Source of the DNA: SbD1 sp039679945
GTDB taxonomy: Bacteria > Desulfobacterota > Syntrophobacteria > Syntrophobacterales > Syntrophobacteraceae
Assembly (NCBI GenBank): GCA_039679945.1
Contig: JBDKTY010000081.1
Location: 1 to 64,000, forward strand
Length of the DNA: 64,000 nucleotides
Direction: 5' to 3'
In this document: positions 18,241 to 27,047 of the stretch, piece by piece
Layout: every line of letters starts with the position of its first letter
Position numbering within the stretch: the stretch's first letter is position 1
Translations under genes and position numbers: made by a program
Notes under the pieces: generated by a model
The model's input: the letters and a program-made list of their open reading frames with translations, nothing else
Told to the model about the DNA's origin: nothing
Databases searched by the model: none

Positions 18241-19569
18241 ATGAAATACGCCTCTCTCATCAGCCTGGGATGCGCGAAAAACCTCGTTGACAGCGAAACA
18301 ATGGTGAAGCAGCTCGTAGACATAGGCTACACCATGACCGAAGCCGTCCATGAGGCGGAGCTGATCCTTATAAATACCTGCGGCTTCCTGGAAAGCGCCG
18401 TCCAGGAGGCCATCCACACCATTCTGGATGCTTCCCGGTTCAAGGAAGAAGGAAGGTGTTCCAGGCTCCTGGTCGCCGGCTGCATGGTGCAAAGATACGG
18501 CAAAAAACTCCTTGAGGAACTCCCCGAGGTCGACCTGTTTCTCGGAACGTCCCACTATCACCGGGTACAGGCGGCCCTCGAATCCTCGCTTTCCGGAAAT
18601 CCCCGGCGGCTGTGGATCGCCCGCCCCCTCCAGTCGGGACCGCAACCCGCCAGGCTGCGATCAACCGCCCCGCATACCGCATATGTGAAAATTGCCGAAG
18701 GGTGCGGCAACTCCTGCGCCTTCTGCATCATTCCCCACCTGAGAGGACCTCTCAGAAGCCGAGCGGACCGTGATATTCTCGCCGAAGTGGGTCAACTGGC
18801 ATCGGAAGGCGTAAAAGAGATCAATCTCATTGCCCAGGATACCACCGCCTACGGACTGGATCGTGGCGACCGCAACGCGCTGCCCCGCCTGCTCGAAGCC
18901 CTGGGGAATCTCCATGGTATAGAGTGGATACGCATCCTCTATGCCTACCCCGACCGCATCACGGGTTCCCTGCTCGATGTTATGGCCGGAACGCCCAAGA
19001 TCGTTCCATACCTCGACATTCCCATCCAGCACTGCGTGCCCAAAATTCTCGAGAAAATGGGCCGGCCAGCCCAAAGTCCGGAGAGCATTATAGACAAAAT
19101 TCGATCGGCGGTCCCCGGGATTGCGCTACGCACGTCGATTATGGTTGGATTTCCGGGAGAGACTGAAGCGGATTTCAAAGCGCTCACCGCATTTGTGGAG
19201 GGGGTCGGGTTCGACCATGCCGGTGTATTCGCGTTTTCTCCGGAGACCGGAACCAGGGCGGCGAGAATGTCACGGCGGCCCGGCAAAAGAACCGCTGAGA
19301 GGCGTCGAGCCGACCTTCTGGAAGTGCAGAGGCGGATATCAAGGCGCAAGCTTGAGAAGCGGATCGGCGATGTCGTTTCGGTACTTATCGAGGGGCGCCA
19401 CCCGGAAACAGATTTGCTCCTCTCCGGCCGGCTTGCAACCCAGGCGCCGGAAGTGGACGGCTGCGTGATCATCACCGCGGGCCGCTGTGAACCCGGTCAA
19501 ATCCGCGAGGTGACCATCTCCGCGGCTCACGACTATGACCTCGAAGGCGCGCTCCTGGATGAAGCATGA
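18241..19569 (+). CDS. rimO: Ribosomal protein S12 methylthiotransferase RimO
   Basis: Radical-SAM enzyme with two [4Fe-4S] clusters that adds a methylthio group to a conserved Asp of ribosomal protein S12. The 442 residues show the N-terminal cluster Cys (about 11, 47, 81), the radical-SAM CxxxCxxC at about 155-162 (EGCGNSCAFCIIPHLRG), and a C-terminal TRAM-like domain. The opening SLGCAKNLVDSE distinguishes RimO from MiaB. rpsL is outside this window. Confidence 0.96.
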   Translation: MKYASLISLGCAKNLVDSETMVKQLVDIGYTMTEAVHEAELILINTCGFLESAVQEAIHTILDASRFKEEGRCSRLLVAGCMVQRYGKKLLEELPEVDLFLGTSHYHRVQAALESSLSGNPRRLWIARPLQSGPQPARLRSTAPHTAYVKIAEGCGNSCAFCIIPHLRGPLRSRADRDILAEVGQLASEGVKEINLIAQDTTAYGLDRGDRNALPRLLEALGNLHGIEWIRILYAYPDRITGSLLDVMAGTPKIVPYLDIPIQHCVPKILEKMGRPAQSPESIIDKIRSAVPGIALRTSIMVGFPGETEADFKALTAFVEGVGFDHAGVFAFSPETGTRAARMSRRPGKRTAERRRADLLEVQRRISRRKLEKRIGDVVSVLIEGRHPETDLLLSGRLATQAPEVDGCVIITAGRCEPGQIREVTISAAHDYDLEGALLDEA

Positions 19570-19659
19570 CTTTGAGGTACTGCCGGGTTCCCGATAGGCG
19601 ACTCGATACTAAGCGCTCCGGCAAGTACGCTCGCCATGCGTGGACTGCATAAACTGAAA

Positions 19660-19691
19660 AAGAGGGCCGGAAATATATCCCGCGCCCTCTT
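19660..19691 (-). terminator. Intrinsic terminator for the sigma factor gene
   Basis: AAGAGGGC (19660-19667) pairs with GCCCTCTT (19684-19691). Read on the minus strand the stem is followed by TTTTTCAGTTT, so it fits termination of the leftward sigma-factor transcript, between two convergent genes. Confidence 0.7.
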
Positions 19692-19762
19692 CTATCGGTG
19701 TCACGTCGAGATCATGGTGAACCTATTTTGTTCTTTCCATGAACACGTGGTTCTTATTTGTA

Positions 19763-21073
19763 TCACTCCATGAACATCTTCAGGCAAGCCTGGCGGTTCG
19801 GATTCTTGAGTTTTCGGAGCGCCTTTTTTTCAATCTGCCGGATACGCTCCTTGGATACGTTGAAGAGCTTTCCGATCTTTTCCAGGGTCTCCGCGGGCTG
19901 CCCATCCAGGCCGAAACGCAGCCTCAGGATCTTTTCCTCCCTGGGCTGAAGCGTGGAGAGCAAGCTGCGCGTGATCTCGGCCAACTCCCTGTCGGAACAT
20001 TCTTCCATGGGCGAGGCGGCGCGCTCATCCTCTATGAAATCACCCAGGCGCTGCTCATCTTCCCCTATTGGCGTTTCCAGGGAAATAGGCTGCGCGGCCA
20101 GGGTAAGAACCATCTGGACCTTTTCGACGGGCAGCTTCGAGCGCTCCGCGATCTCCAGGGGGGTCGGTTCGCGTCCGAGTTCCTTCAAAAGCTCGTAGTA
20201 GACCTTGAAAAAAAGGTTCTTCAGTTCGATGAAATGCACGGGCAAGCGAATAGTGCGTGTCTTGTCGTAAATACCCCGAATGATACTCTGACGAACCCAC
20301 CAGGTCGCATAGGTGCTGAATCTGTTGCCCTTGGTGTGGTCGAAGCGTCCCACCGCCTTGAGCAACCCGAGATTGCCTTCCTGGATCAGGTCATCGAAAG
20401 TCATGCCGCGGCCGCGGTAGCGTTTGGCAATGCTGAGCACCAGGCGCAGGTTGGCGCGGACCATTTCCTGCTTGGCCGCATCGACGGCCCTCATGATGGC
20501 CCGCACGCGCGCGAGCGAGGCCGCGAAAAGCGGAATCCGAGGCTGATCGAGTGTCGCCCTTTCGAGCGTACGGACGATGACCTTCAGGACCTTGTCACGC
20601 ACACCCGGAAATGTCTTTTCATGTTCGAGGAGCTTTTTGACCTTTTCGTTGAGATCGGCAAGGATCTTGTGAGAACCGACATGATCCGTCACGATCCGCA
20701 CGAGTTCATCCTGACCCTCGCGGATTATTTGCGCCAGCTCGGTCTCGCGCTCCTGAGTAAGGAGCGGATAGCTGGAGACTTCCTTAAGGTAGCAGGTGAT
20801 ATGATCTTCTTCGAAATCCTCAGCCGACTGTACGGCTAATTCGGTGGACTCTTCATCCTCCTCGGCCTCGGCCTGTTCTTCAGGGAATTCCTCGATGCCA
20901 AGAACCTCGACATCGGATTGGGGACTATCAGTATGCTCTTCAATTTCCAGATCCCCGCCGGGAAATTTGCTACCCGTCACGCCCCCGTCAATCAATCCTT
21001 CGAAATCATCGGCATTACGCTTCTTGAAATAGTAATCGAAGGGAAGGCACTTCTCAGAAGAGTAGGCTTTCAT
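19763..21073 (-). CDS. Sigma-70 family RNA polymerase sigma factor (RpoD/RpoS-like)
   Basis: Promoter-recognition subunit of RNA polymerase. From the ATG at 21073 (AAGGAG upstream) it has 436 residues. An acidic N-terminal stretch of about 100 residues is followed by region 1.2 (YLKEVSSYPLLTQERE), regions 2.1-2.4 (NLRLVLSIAKRYRGRGM, FDDLIQEGNLGLLKAVGRFD, STYATWWVRQSIIRGI), region 3 (IRLPVHFIELKNLFFK) and region 4 (LRLRFGLDGQPAETLEKIG; NVSKERIRQIEKKALRKLK). It lacks the large non-conserved insertion of enterobacterial RpoD and its size resembles group-2 factors, so housekeeping versus RpoS-like role is open. Confidence 0.92.
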   Translation of the reverse strand: MKAYSSEKCLPFDYYFKKRNADDFEGLIDGGVTGSKFPGGDLEIEEHTDSPQSDVEVLGIEEFPEEQAEAEEDEESTELAVQSAEDFEEDHITCYLKEVSSYPLLTQERETELAQIIREGQDELVRIVTDHVGSHKILADLNEKVKKLLEHEKTFPGVRDKVLKVIVRTLERATLDQPRIPLFAASLARVRAIMRAVDAAKQEMVRANLRLVLSIAKRYRGRGMTFDDLIQEGNLGLLKAVGRFDHTKGNRFSTYATWWVRQSIIRGIYDKTRTIRLPVHFIELKNLFFKVYYELLKELGREPTPLEIAERSKLPVEKVQMVLTLAAQPISLETPIGEDEQRLGDFIEDERAASPMEECSDRELAEITRSLLSTLQPREEKILRLRFGLDGQPAETLEKIGKLFNVSKERIRQIEKKALRKLKNPNRQACLKMFME

Positions 21074-21211
21074 AATCTTCTCCTTTGGGGCAGTCCAGGC
21101 CGGCACAAGATGGCCGAAGCAATCTGGCTGAATCCCCCCCTTTTAATCTATGCACAACCCGTACCAGGAGAAGCGCACTTCAGGCGTTAGCCCCGCGGGC
21201 TGATAGCAAAC

Positions 21212-21239
21212 AATTTAAGTAGTTTGGCTACTTAGTCAA
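21212..21239 (-). promoter_or_regulatory. Predicted promoter with internal dyad upstream of the sigma factor gene
   Basis: On the minus strand TTGACT (21234-21239) and TAAATT (21212-21217) are 16 bases apart, about 140 bases before the start codon. The spacer holds a 7-bp dyad TAAGTAG-N5-CTACTTA (21216-21234), placed where a repressor would block polymerase. The rest of 21107-21528 shows small stems, e.g. CACGGC/GCCGTG near 21350, and no gene. Confidence 0.4.
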
Positions 21240-21528
21240 TATTGGCGAACAGCTATGGACCGAGGCCAAACTTGAAACCGCACGGCAGAGAGCGGTATTG
21301 GCACGAGCCCCGCGCGAGAGCCGGGACAAGGCAAAGCTCCATAGAACACGGCATAATAGCCGTGAAGTGAACTTTTCATTTTAGCACGCTTTTTTTGAAT
21401 TACAACAAAAATCATCAAATGAGCCAAATAAAATTCGCACCCGCGCACGCCGGGGCACCCTCGTCAGCACGATGACACCATCCCTCTCACCCGGCCCCGC
21501 GCAACTTCCCACGAACGTCAACTTTCCG

Positions 21529-22515
21529 TTATATGTGTATCTCCACAACGTCTCCGTCTTTCAATACATAGTCGCGCTGCACCATCTGCCCCCCGAAAAC
21601 CTCTTTCCCCCACACCTTCGCGAATTTGAGTTTCGTCACGAAGTCCTTGTGTATCTCGGTGGCCAGATCTTCCAGCGTACTCCGCGCGGAAAGCACGAAC
21701 GGCGATTTGAGGTCGGGTTCCTTGCCGGGCGACTTGGTGTAAACCCGGATCACATCGGCTATATCATATAGCTTGCGGAGAAAAGCGCTCAGGTTCCAAC
21801 CATGCAGGACCGATACCGGGATATAGGCCAGCGGCATTTCGCTCAGTTCGAGAAAAGCCCGGTAGTCCTCCTCCGCCGAGGGATCATCCACCTTATTGAC
21901 AGCCACCAGGACTTTCTTGACGAAAGGGCGCTTCGACAAATCAGGTGGAATGGGCACACCCGAGGGAAAGATCCTGAGGCCCGCCAGGTACACGATTGTA
22001 TCCTCCAGGTGTTGGAGGGGATCTCCCTGGATATCGATCAGGACCACGATTATGTCTGTTCGCCGCAGAAGGTCGGCAAATCCTGGATCGGCAAACTCGG
22101 TCGGAACCGGTGGAGTGTCCACCAGTTGAAACTGAATGTTTTCGAAAAGGGCCATACCGGGAGTTGGACTCCAGGTGGAATGCGGGAAATCGGCGATCTC
22201 CGGCCTGGCATTGGTGAGGACGGCAACCAGGGACGATTTGCCGGTGTTCGGCGGTCCGATCACAATGGCCTGCGCCGCCCCTTCCTTATCGATGTTGTAG
22301 GCGCTTTCCCGCTTGCCCGCTCCTTTCCTTTCCCGGGAGTCGGATTTATGTTTAGCGATGCGTCTGCGCAGATCAGCCCGGAGCTTATCGGTGCCCTTAT
22401 GCTTGGGCATGATCGTAAGCATGTCTTCAAGGGCTTCTATTTTTTCCTCGGGAGTTCTTCCCTCCCTGTAACGTTTTTCGGCTTCGAAGTAGGGGGGAGG
22501 CAAATTGGCCGGCAT
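21529..22515 (-). CDS. DRG/Obg-like GTPase with C-terminal TGS domain
   Basis: 328 residues: an N-terminal helical region, a G domain with P-loop GPPNTGKSS (about 87-95), G3 as DTPP (about 133-136; the usual DTPG Gly is Pro), and NKVD at about 207-210, then a TGS domain at the C-terminus (KVWGKEVFGGQMVQRDYVLK and GDVVEI). This matches TGS GTPases related to DRG proteins, thought to act on ribosomes or RNA. ATG at 22515 with AAGGGAAG upstream. It is divergent from the small selenoprotein candidate. Confidence 0.88.
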   Translation of the reverse strand: MPANLPPPYFEAEKRYREGRTPEEKIEALEDMLTIMPKHKGTDKLRADLRRRIAKHKSDSRERKGAGKRESAYNIDKEGAAQAIVIGPPNTGKSSLVAVLTNARPEIADFPHSTWSPTPGMALFENIQFQLVDTPPVPTEFADPGFADLLRRTDIIVVLIDIQGDPLQHLEDTIVYLAGLRIFPSGVPIPPDLSKRPFVKKVLVAVNKVDDPSAEEDYRAFLELSEMPLAYIPVSVLHGWNLSAFLRKLYDIADVIRVYTKSPGKEPDLKSPFVLSARSTLEDLATEIHKDFVTKLKFAKVWGKEVFGGQMVQRDYVLKDGDVVEIHI

Positions 22516-22618
22516 ATTGCACTTCCCTTTCCAAGGCCCATGTGAGATATAGGTGAACCCCCGCGCGGCCAGTCTGCCGCTGTGACTTTTGAATTACGGT
22601 TTTCAAAGGAGAAACGAA

Positions 22619-22786
22619 TTGATCTGCAGGAAGTGCCAGCATGAGTTGTCCGTTGTGAAGACTTGACGCAGAATTTATCTGCGCTGCCGTGAATGCGGCG
22701 CAACATATAACTTGATGGAATTTCGCGAAGAACTCACCGAAGAACTGGAAGACGCTCTTTCTTATTGCAGGGTGGATCTCATTTAG
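22619..22786 (+). CDS. Dual-CxxC small selenoprotein candidate (in-frame TGA at 22664-22666)
   Basis: Reading from the TTG at 22619 (AAGGAG seven bases upstream) gives MICRKCQHELSVVKT, then TGA, then RRIYLRCRECGATYNLMEF and an acidic helix ending CRVDLI before TAG: 55 residues if TGA is decoded as selenocysteine (position 16). CxxC pairs sit at 3-6 and 23-26, a zinc-ribbon-like layout. The coding pattern continues intact on both sides of the TGA, and a hairpin meeting the bacterial SECIS description follows it. A dual-CxxC small (seleno)protein family is known to me from anaerobes of this type; assignment to it is from memory. The alternative is a recent nonsense mutation of a Cys, Arg or Trp codon. 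Confidence 0.68.
22681..22701 (+). promoter_or_regulatory. bSECIS-like hairpin
   Basis: GCGCTGC pairs with GCGGCGC (seven pairs including one G-U) around a 7-nt loop CGTGAAT. The loop starts 22 bases after the TGA and has G at its second position; bacterial SECIS elements are described as having a small apical loop with G in the first two positions, 16-37 bases downstream of UGA. Distance and loop both fit. Confidence 0.62.
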
Positions 22787-23052
22787 CGGGATTCCACCAC
22801 AAAGGGGAAGCAAACCTGACCGCTCGTGCCGATGGACTGGAGCAAGAGCGTGCGGTAGGGGTGTGCCCTCCATCCGGCAGGCGCGCAAGCTTGCCCCGCA
22901 TGTGACGCGGCCCTGCAATGCCCCTCGAAACAGTTCACTGCAAAGAACAATAACGGCGGTTTATCGTATGGGGCTGCGCGATTCCCCGCCTTCGTCACCT
23001 TCGTGTAGTTTTCGATGGGGTCTCCGCCGCACTTCGCCCCCACGCCCGCCAC
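22783..23052 (-). CDS. Uncertain open reading frame, unknown
   Basis: An 89-residue frame with Cys pairs (CFEGHC) and runs such as GGDPIENYTKVTKAGNRAAP. It overlaps the end of the selenoprotein candidate by four bases. No family recognised and no strong ribosome-binding site. It may be a translated dispersed repeat rather than a gene. The surrounding 22787-23141 holds nothing else I can support. Confidence 0.25.
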   Translation of the reverse strand: MAGVGAKCGGDPIENYTKVTKAGNRAAPYDKPPLLFFAVNCFEGHCRAASHAGQACAPAGWRAHPYRTLLLQSIGTSGQVCFPFVVESR

Positions 23053-23141
23053 TTCAAATCCATACGGGATGGGCGCGCCGCGCTTGAATCAGACTAAGTT
23101 GTCAATGCATCAATCCAGCTTAAGGCGGAAAAAGAGCTGCT

Positions 23142-25802
23142 CTACCCCAGCTTTTCCATGATAAGGCGTTCGGCGAGCCTGAGCGCGTCATCCAGTTTTT
23201 CTGGACGGTTGCCTCCGGCCTGAGCCATATCCGGCCTTCCTCCGCCACTGCCCCCCACTTCGCCCACAATCTCTTTTATGAGATTGCCCGCGTGCAACTT
23301 TGACGTCAACTCCCGCGTAACACCTGCGAGCAGGAAAACCTTATCGCCCGAAACGGCGCCAAACACAGCGACACCGTTGGCGAATCTTTCCTTGAACTTA
23401 TCGTTGAGTTCGCGAAGCGCCTTCGGATTGTCCACCTCGATCCGCGTCACCAGGACATTCACGCCTCCCGCCTCTTTCGTTTTTTCGAAAAGATCTGCGG
23501 AATCCCTGCTGGCAAGCGAGGCCTTGAGCGCCTCCATCTCCTTTTCCAGCAAACGTTCCTGGGCAAGGAGCTTCTCCACCCGCTCGGCGACTTCCTGGGG
23601 CGAAGTCTTGAGCAGTGCGGCCGTACGGTTCAGCATTTCACGCTGCCGGTTCAGGTATTCCAGGGCGGGCCACCCTCCCAGTGCCTCGATTCTTCTCACG
23701 CCGGCCGCGATGCTTGTCTCCTGGACGACAACAAGGAGTCCAATATCCCCCGTGTTATGGGTGTGGGTACCCCCGCAAAGCTCCCGGCTGAATCCGGGAA
23801 TTTCCACCATTCGGACCCTGTCTCCGTATTTTTCCTCGAACAGGGCCATCGCTCCGGTTTTGAGCGCCTCATCGAGATCCATGACCTTCACGCTGAGTTC
23901 ATGGTTCTCGCGAACCTCTGCATTGGCCAACCGCTCGATTTCCGACAGTTCCTCCGGCGTAACCGCCGCGAAATGGGAAAAATCGAATCTCAGTCTGTCC
24001 GGCGCGACAAGGGAGCCGGCCTGTTTCACGTGATCTCCGAGGACCTTGCGGAGCACCGCATGCAGGATATGGGTGGCCGTGTGATGGATTTCCGTGTCCT
24101 TGCGGGACTGCCTGTTCACGTCGAGATGGACGGTTTCACCGGTTTGGAATTGTCCGGAAGATATTTTGCCGACATGCACCAGCAGGTCTCCCGGAAGCTT
24201 CATCGTATCGGATACGATCATCGTGCCGGCAGGTCCGGTGATCACGCCCCGGTCACCGATCTGCCCACCGGATGCTCCGTAGAAGGGGGTTTCGGAAACC
24301 AGCAACTCGACAGCCATCCCCTCCCCCGCGGTTCCGATTTCCTCGCCGCCGCTTATCATGGCGACAATGGGGGAGTCGGCTTCCAGTCGTTCATAACCGA
24401 CAAAAGTACTCTTCACTCCCCGTATGGACAATTCCCGGAACACTTCGGAAACATCACGCTCGCCGCTGCCCTTCCAATGCGCCCGGGACTGCTCGCGCTG
24501 CTTATCCATCAGTTCCTGGAAACCGGCCTCATCGACGGCGAACCCAAGCTCGCGGGACATGTCGGTAACGATGTCGATCGGGAATCCATAGGTGTCATAG
24601 AGCTTGAAGATAAGCGCACCCGGAACGGTCGTTGCCTTCTCTTCCTGGAGACGCGCGATTTCATTCTGGAGGAGTCTCAAGCCGTTATCGAGGGTCTCGC
24701 TGAACCGTTCTTCCTCGTTCACGATCACCTTGGTAATGAAACTGCGGTTATCCAGCAACTCGGGATAGGCATCGTGCATGGATTCCATGACCGAGACCGC
24801 CACCTGGCCGAGAAACGGCTTGTCCAGGCCCAGAAACCGGCCGTGTCGCAGAGCGCGCCTGATAACCCGCCGGAGCACATAGCCCCTCCCTTCGTTGCTG
24901 GGCAGGGCGCCGTCCCCGATGAGGAAAGCAGCGGCCCGGCTGTGGTCGGCGATGACCTTCACGGAAACATCCTTGTCAGCGGAGGTCCCGTACCGGTACC
25001 CGGTGAGTTCCGCGATTCTGTCCCTCATAGGGGCAAAAAGATCGGTATCGTAGTTCGAAGGCACCTTCTGGAGAACAGCGGCAATTCTTTCGAGCCCCAT
25101 GCCGGTATCTATGCTCGGCTTGGGCAAAGGGACGAGCGTACCGTCATCAAAGCGGTTAAACTGCATGAAAACGAGGTTCCAGAGCTCAAGATACCTGTCG
25201 CAGTCGCATCCGGGCCTGCAGTCGGGACTTCCGCATCCCATCTCCGGCCCCTGGTCGATCAGGATCTCGGAGCAGGGTCCGCATGGACCGGTATCACCCA
25301 TCGCCCAGAAATTGTCTTTCGTGGGGAACGTGAGGATACGGTCCTGGGGAAGGTAGCGTGCCCAGTATTCGCGGGCCTCTTCATCCGGCCCGATTTTCAT
25401 ATGGCTGTCGCCTTCGTGAATAGTGGCGAAGAGCTTGTCTTTCGGAAGCCCCATCACGCCCGTCAGGAATTCCCAGGCGTATTCGACCGCGTCTTTTTTG
25501 AAGTAATCACCGAAAGAAAAGTTCCCGAGCATCTCGAAAAAGGTATGGTGGCGAGCAGTCCGCCCGACGTTTTCGAGATCGTTATGCTTGCCGCCGGCGC
25601 GCATGCATTTCTGGCTCGTCGTCGCGCGGGAATAGGGCCGTTTCTCCTCACCCAGAAAGGTTCTCTTGAATTGCACCATTCCCGCATTGGTGAAAAGCAA
25701 AGTGGGATCATCGTGAGGAATCACGGACGAGCTCTTGACAACCGCATGGCCCCTTTGATTGAAGAACTCCAGAAATGCCTTCCGAATTTCACAGGCTTTC
25801 AT
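23142..25802 (-). CDS. alaS: Alanyl-tRNA synthetase
   Basis: Charges tRNA-Ala and edits Ser/Gly mischarging. From the ATG at 25802 (AGGAGA upstream) it has 886 residues, family length. Visible parts: the class II catalytic domain (TLLFTNAGMVQFKRTFLG, HTFFEMLGNFSFGDYFKK), the editing domain with HHTATHILH and CGGTHTHNTGDIG zinc ligands, and the C-terminal DHHA1 region (GGSGGGRPDMAQAGG). It follows recA in transcription order with a 92-base gap, an old conserved neighbourhood. Confidence 0.97.
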   Translation of the reverse strand: MKACEIRKAFLEFFNQRGHAVVKSSSVIPHDDPTLLFTNAGMVQFKRTFLGEEKRPYSRATTSQKCMRAGGKHNDLENVGRTARHHTFFEMLGNFSFGDYFKKDAVEYAWEFLTGVMGLPKDKLFATIHEGDSHMKIGPDEEAREYWARYLPQDRILTFPTKDNFWAMGDTGPCGPCSEILIDQGPEMGCGSPDCRPGCDCDRYLELWNLVFMQFNRFDDGTLVPLPKPSIDTGMGLERIAAVLQKVPSNYDTDLFAPMRDRIAELTGYRYGTSADKDVSVKVIADHSRAAAFLIGDGALPSNEGRGYVLRRVIRRALRHGRFLGLDKPFLGQVAVSVMESMHDAYPELLDNRSFITKVIVNEEERFSETLDNGLRLLQNEIARLQEEKATTVPGALIFKLYDTYGFPIDIVTDMSRELGFAVDEAGFQELMDKQREQSRAHWKGSGERDVSEVFRELSIRGVKSTFVGYERLEADSPIVAMISGGEEIGTAGEGMAVELLVSETPFYGASGGQIGDRGVITGPAGTMIVSDTMKLPGDLLVHVGKISSGQFQTGETVHLDVNRQSRKDTEIHHTATHILHAVLRKVLGDHVKQAGSLVAPDRLRFDFSHFAAVTPEELSEIERLANAEVRENHELSVKVMDLDEALKTGAMALFEEKYGDRVRMVEIPGFSRELCGGTHTHNTGDIGLLVVVQETSIAAGVRRIEALGGWPALEYLNRQREMLNRTAALLKTSPQEVAERVEKLLAQERLLEKEMEALKASLASRDSADLFEKTKEAGGVNVLVTRIEVDNPKALRELNDKFKERFANGVAVFGAVSGDKVFLLAGVTRELTSKLHAGNLIKEIVGEVGGSGGGRPDMAQAGGNRPEKLDDALRLAERLIMEKLG

Positions 25803-25894
25803 TAAGACAGATCTCCTCGTTCGTTTTCTTCCAGTCCACGTTCCGCTGCAGGGAACGTCACCGTACTGCATTCACTATATCAACCTCACGGTCT

Positions 25895-26929
25895 TTATTC
25901 CGCCGGAGCGGCCATGGCGGCGCTCGTGGCCGGCGGATTGAGATCATGGATCTTGCGGATTTTGGACTCTATATCCGATATCAGCTCGGGATGGTCCTTG
26001 AGGAAGTTCTTTGCGTTCTCCCTTCCCTGGCCCATCCTTTCTCCGTTGTAGGAAAACCAGGTCCCGGACTTGTCGATCAGGTTCGCGTCCACGCCCAGAT
26101 CGAGGATGTCACCTTCCTTGGAAATTCCGCGGCCATAGACGATATCGAACTCCACCTCCTTGAAGGGGGGCGCGATCTTATTCTTCACCACTTTGACGCG
26201 GGTGCGGTTTCCGATTATATCCTGGCCTTCCTTGATCGGTCCAATACGCCGGATATCCAGCCTCATTGTCGAATAGAACTTGAGCGCGTTTCCACCTGTC
26301 GTGGTCTCCGGGGAACCGTACATGACACCGATTTTCATGCGTATCTGGTTGATGAAGATGACGCATGTCTTGGACTTGCTGATTGCGGATACGAGCTTGC
26401 GCAACGCCTGGCTCATCAGACGCGCCTGGAGCCCCACGTGCGGATCTCCCATCTCGCCTTCGATTTCCGCCTTCGGCACCAGGGCCGCCACGGAGTCAAC
26501 AACCACGATGTCGATGGCGTTGCTCCGCACCAGGATCTCGGCTATCTCCAGGGCCTGTTCGCCGTAATCGGGCTGGCTGATGAGAAGATCCTCGACCACA
26601 ACGCCCAACTTTCTTGCATATGTGGTATCCAGAGCGTGTTCGGCGTCAACGAAAGCAGCCAGCCCTCCGAGCTTTTGCGCTTCGGCGATCATGTGCAGGG
26701 CCAGGGTGGTCTTGCCCGAGGATTCAGGTCCGAAAACCTCGATAATGCGCCCGCGCGCGATCCCGCCAATCCCGAGCGCGAGATCGAGGGAGAGGCATCC
26801 CGTTGAAATAACGGGCACTTCTATAGTAACGCCCTCACCCAGCCGCATTATCGCACCCTTGCCGCACGTGCGTTCAATCTGGGACACAGCCGCGTCTATT
26901 GCCTTTTGCCGATCATCCGTGAATCCCAT
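25895..26929 (-). CDS. recA: Recombinase RecA
   Basis: ATP-dependent strand-exchange protein and SOS co-protease. The 344 residues contain Walker A GPESSGKTT (about 67-75), the VDAEHALD segment, Walker B region (IDIVVVDSVAAL), loop L1/L2 (GDPHVGLQARLMSQALRKL; NQIRMKIGVMYGSPETTTGG) and the acidic C-terminal end is short. AAGGAGG precedes the ATG at 26929. No clear LexA-type operator was found in the 118 bases upstream. Confidence 0.98.
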   Translation of the reverse strand: MGFTDDRQKAIDAAVSQIERTCGKGAIMRLGEGVTIEVPVISTGCLSLDLALGIGGIARGRIIEVFGPESSGKTTLALHMIAEAQKLGGLAAFVDAEHALDTTYARKLGVVVEDLLISQPDYGEQALEIAEILVRSNAIDIVVVDSVAALVPKAEIEGEMGDPHVGLQARLMSQALRKLVSAISKSKTCVIFINQIRMKIGVMYGSPETTTGGNALKFYSTMRLDIRRIGPIKEGQDIIGNRTRVKVVKNKIAPPFKEVEFDIVYGRGISKEGDILDLGVDANLIDKSGTWFSYNGERMGQGRENAKNFLKDHPELISDIESKIRKIHDLNPPATSAAMAAPAE

Positions 26930-27047
26930 GAATCGGACCTCCTTCCGGTGAGAACGATGGTGTATTGGAACAGGGATTGAAAGAGATTCCAGGCGAAACC
27001 ACTTTCCCCGTTTGTGAACTTCCAGTTTTTCTGTGAAATAGATTGTT

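Noticed and set aside
23757..25805. Very long open frame (about 680 codons) on the plus strand across alaS
   Set aside because: It is the antisense of alaS, which has full family motifs; GC-rich codon bias leaves the opposite strand open.
26930..27047. Search for a LexA operator upstream of recA
   Set aside because: No CTGT-N8-ACAG or clear GAAC/GTTC dyad was found; deltaproteobacterial LexA sites vary, so absence is not conclusive.
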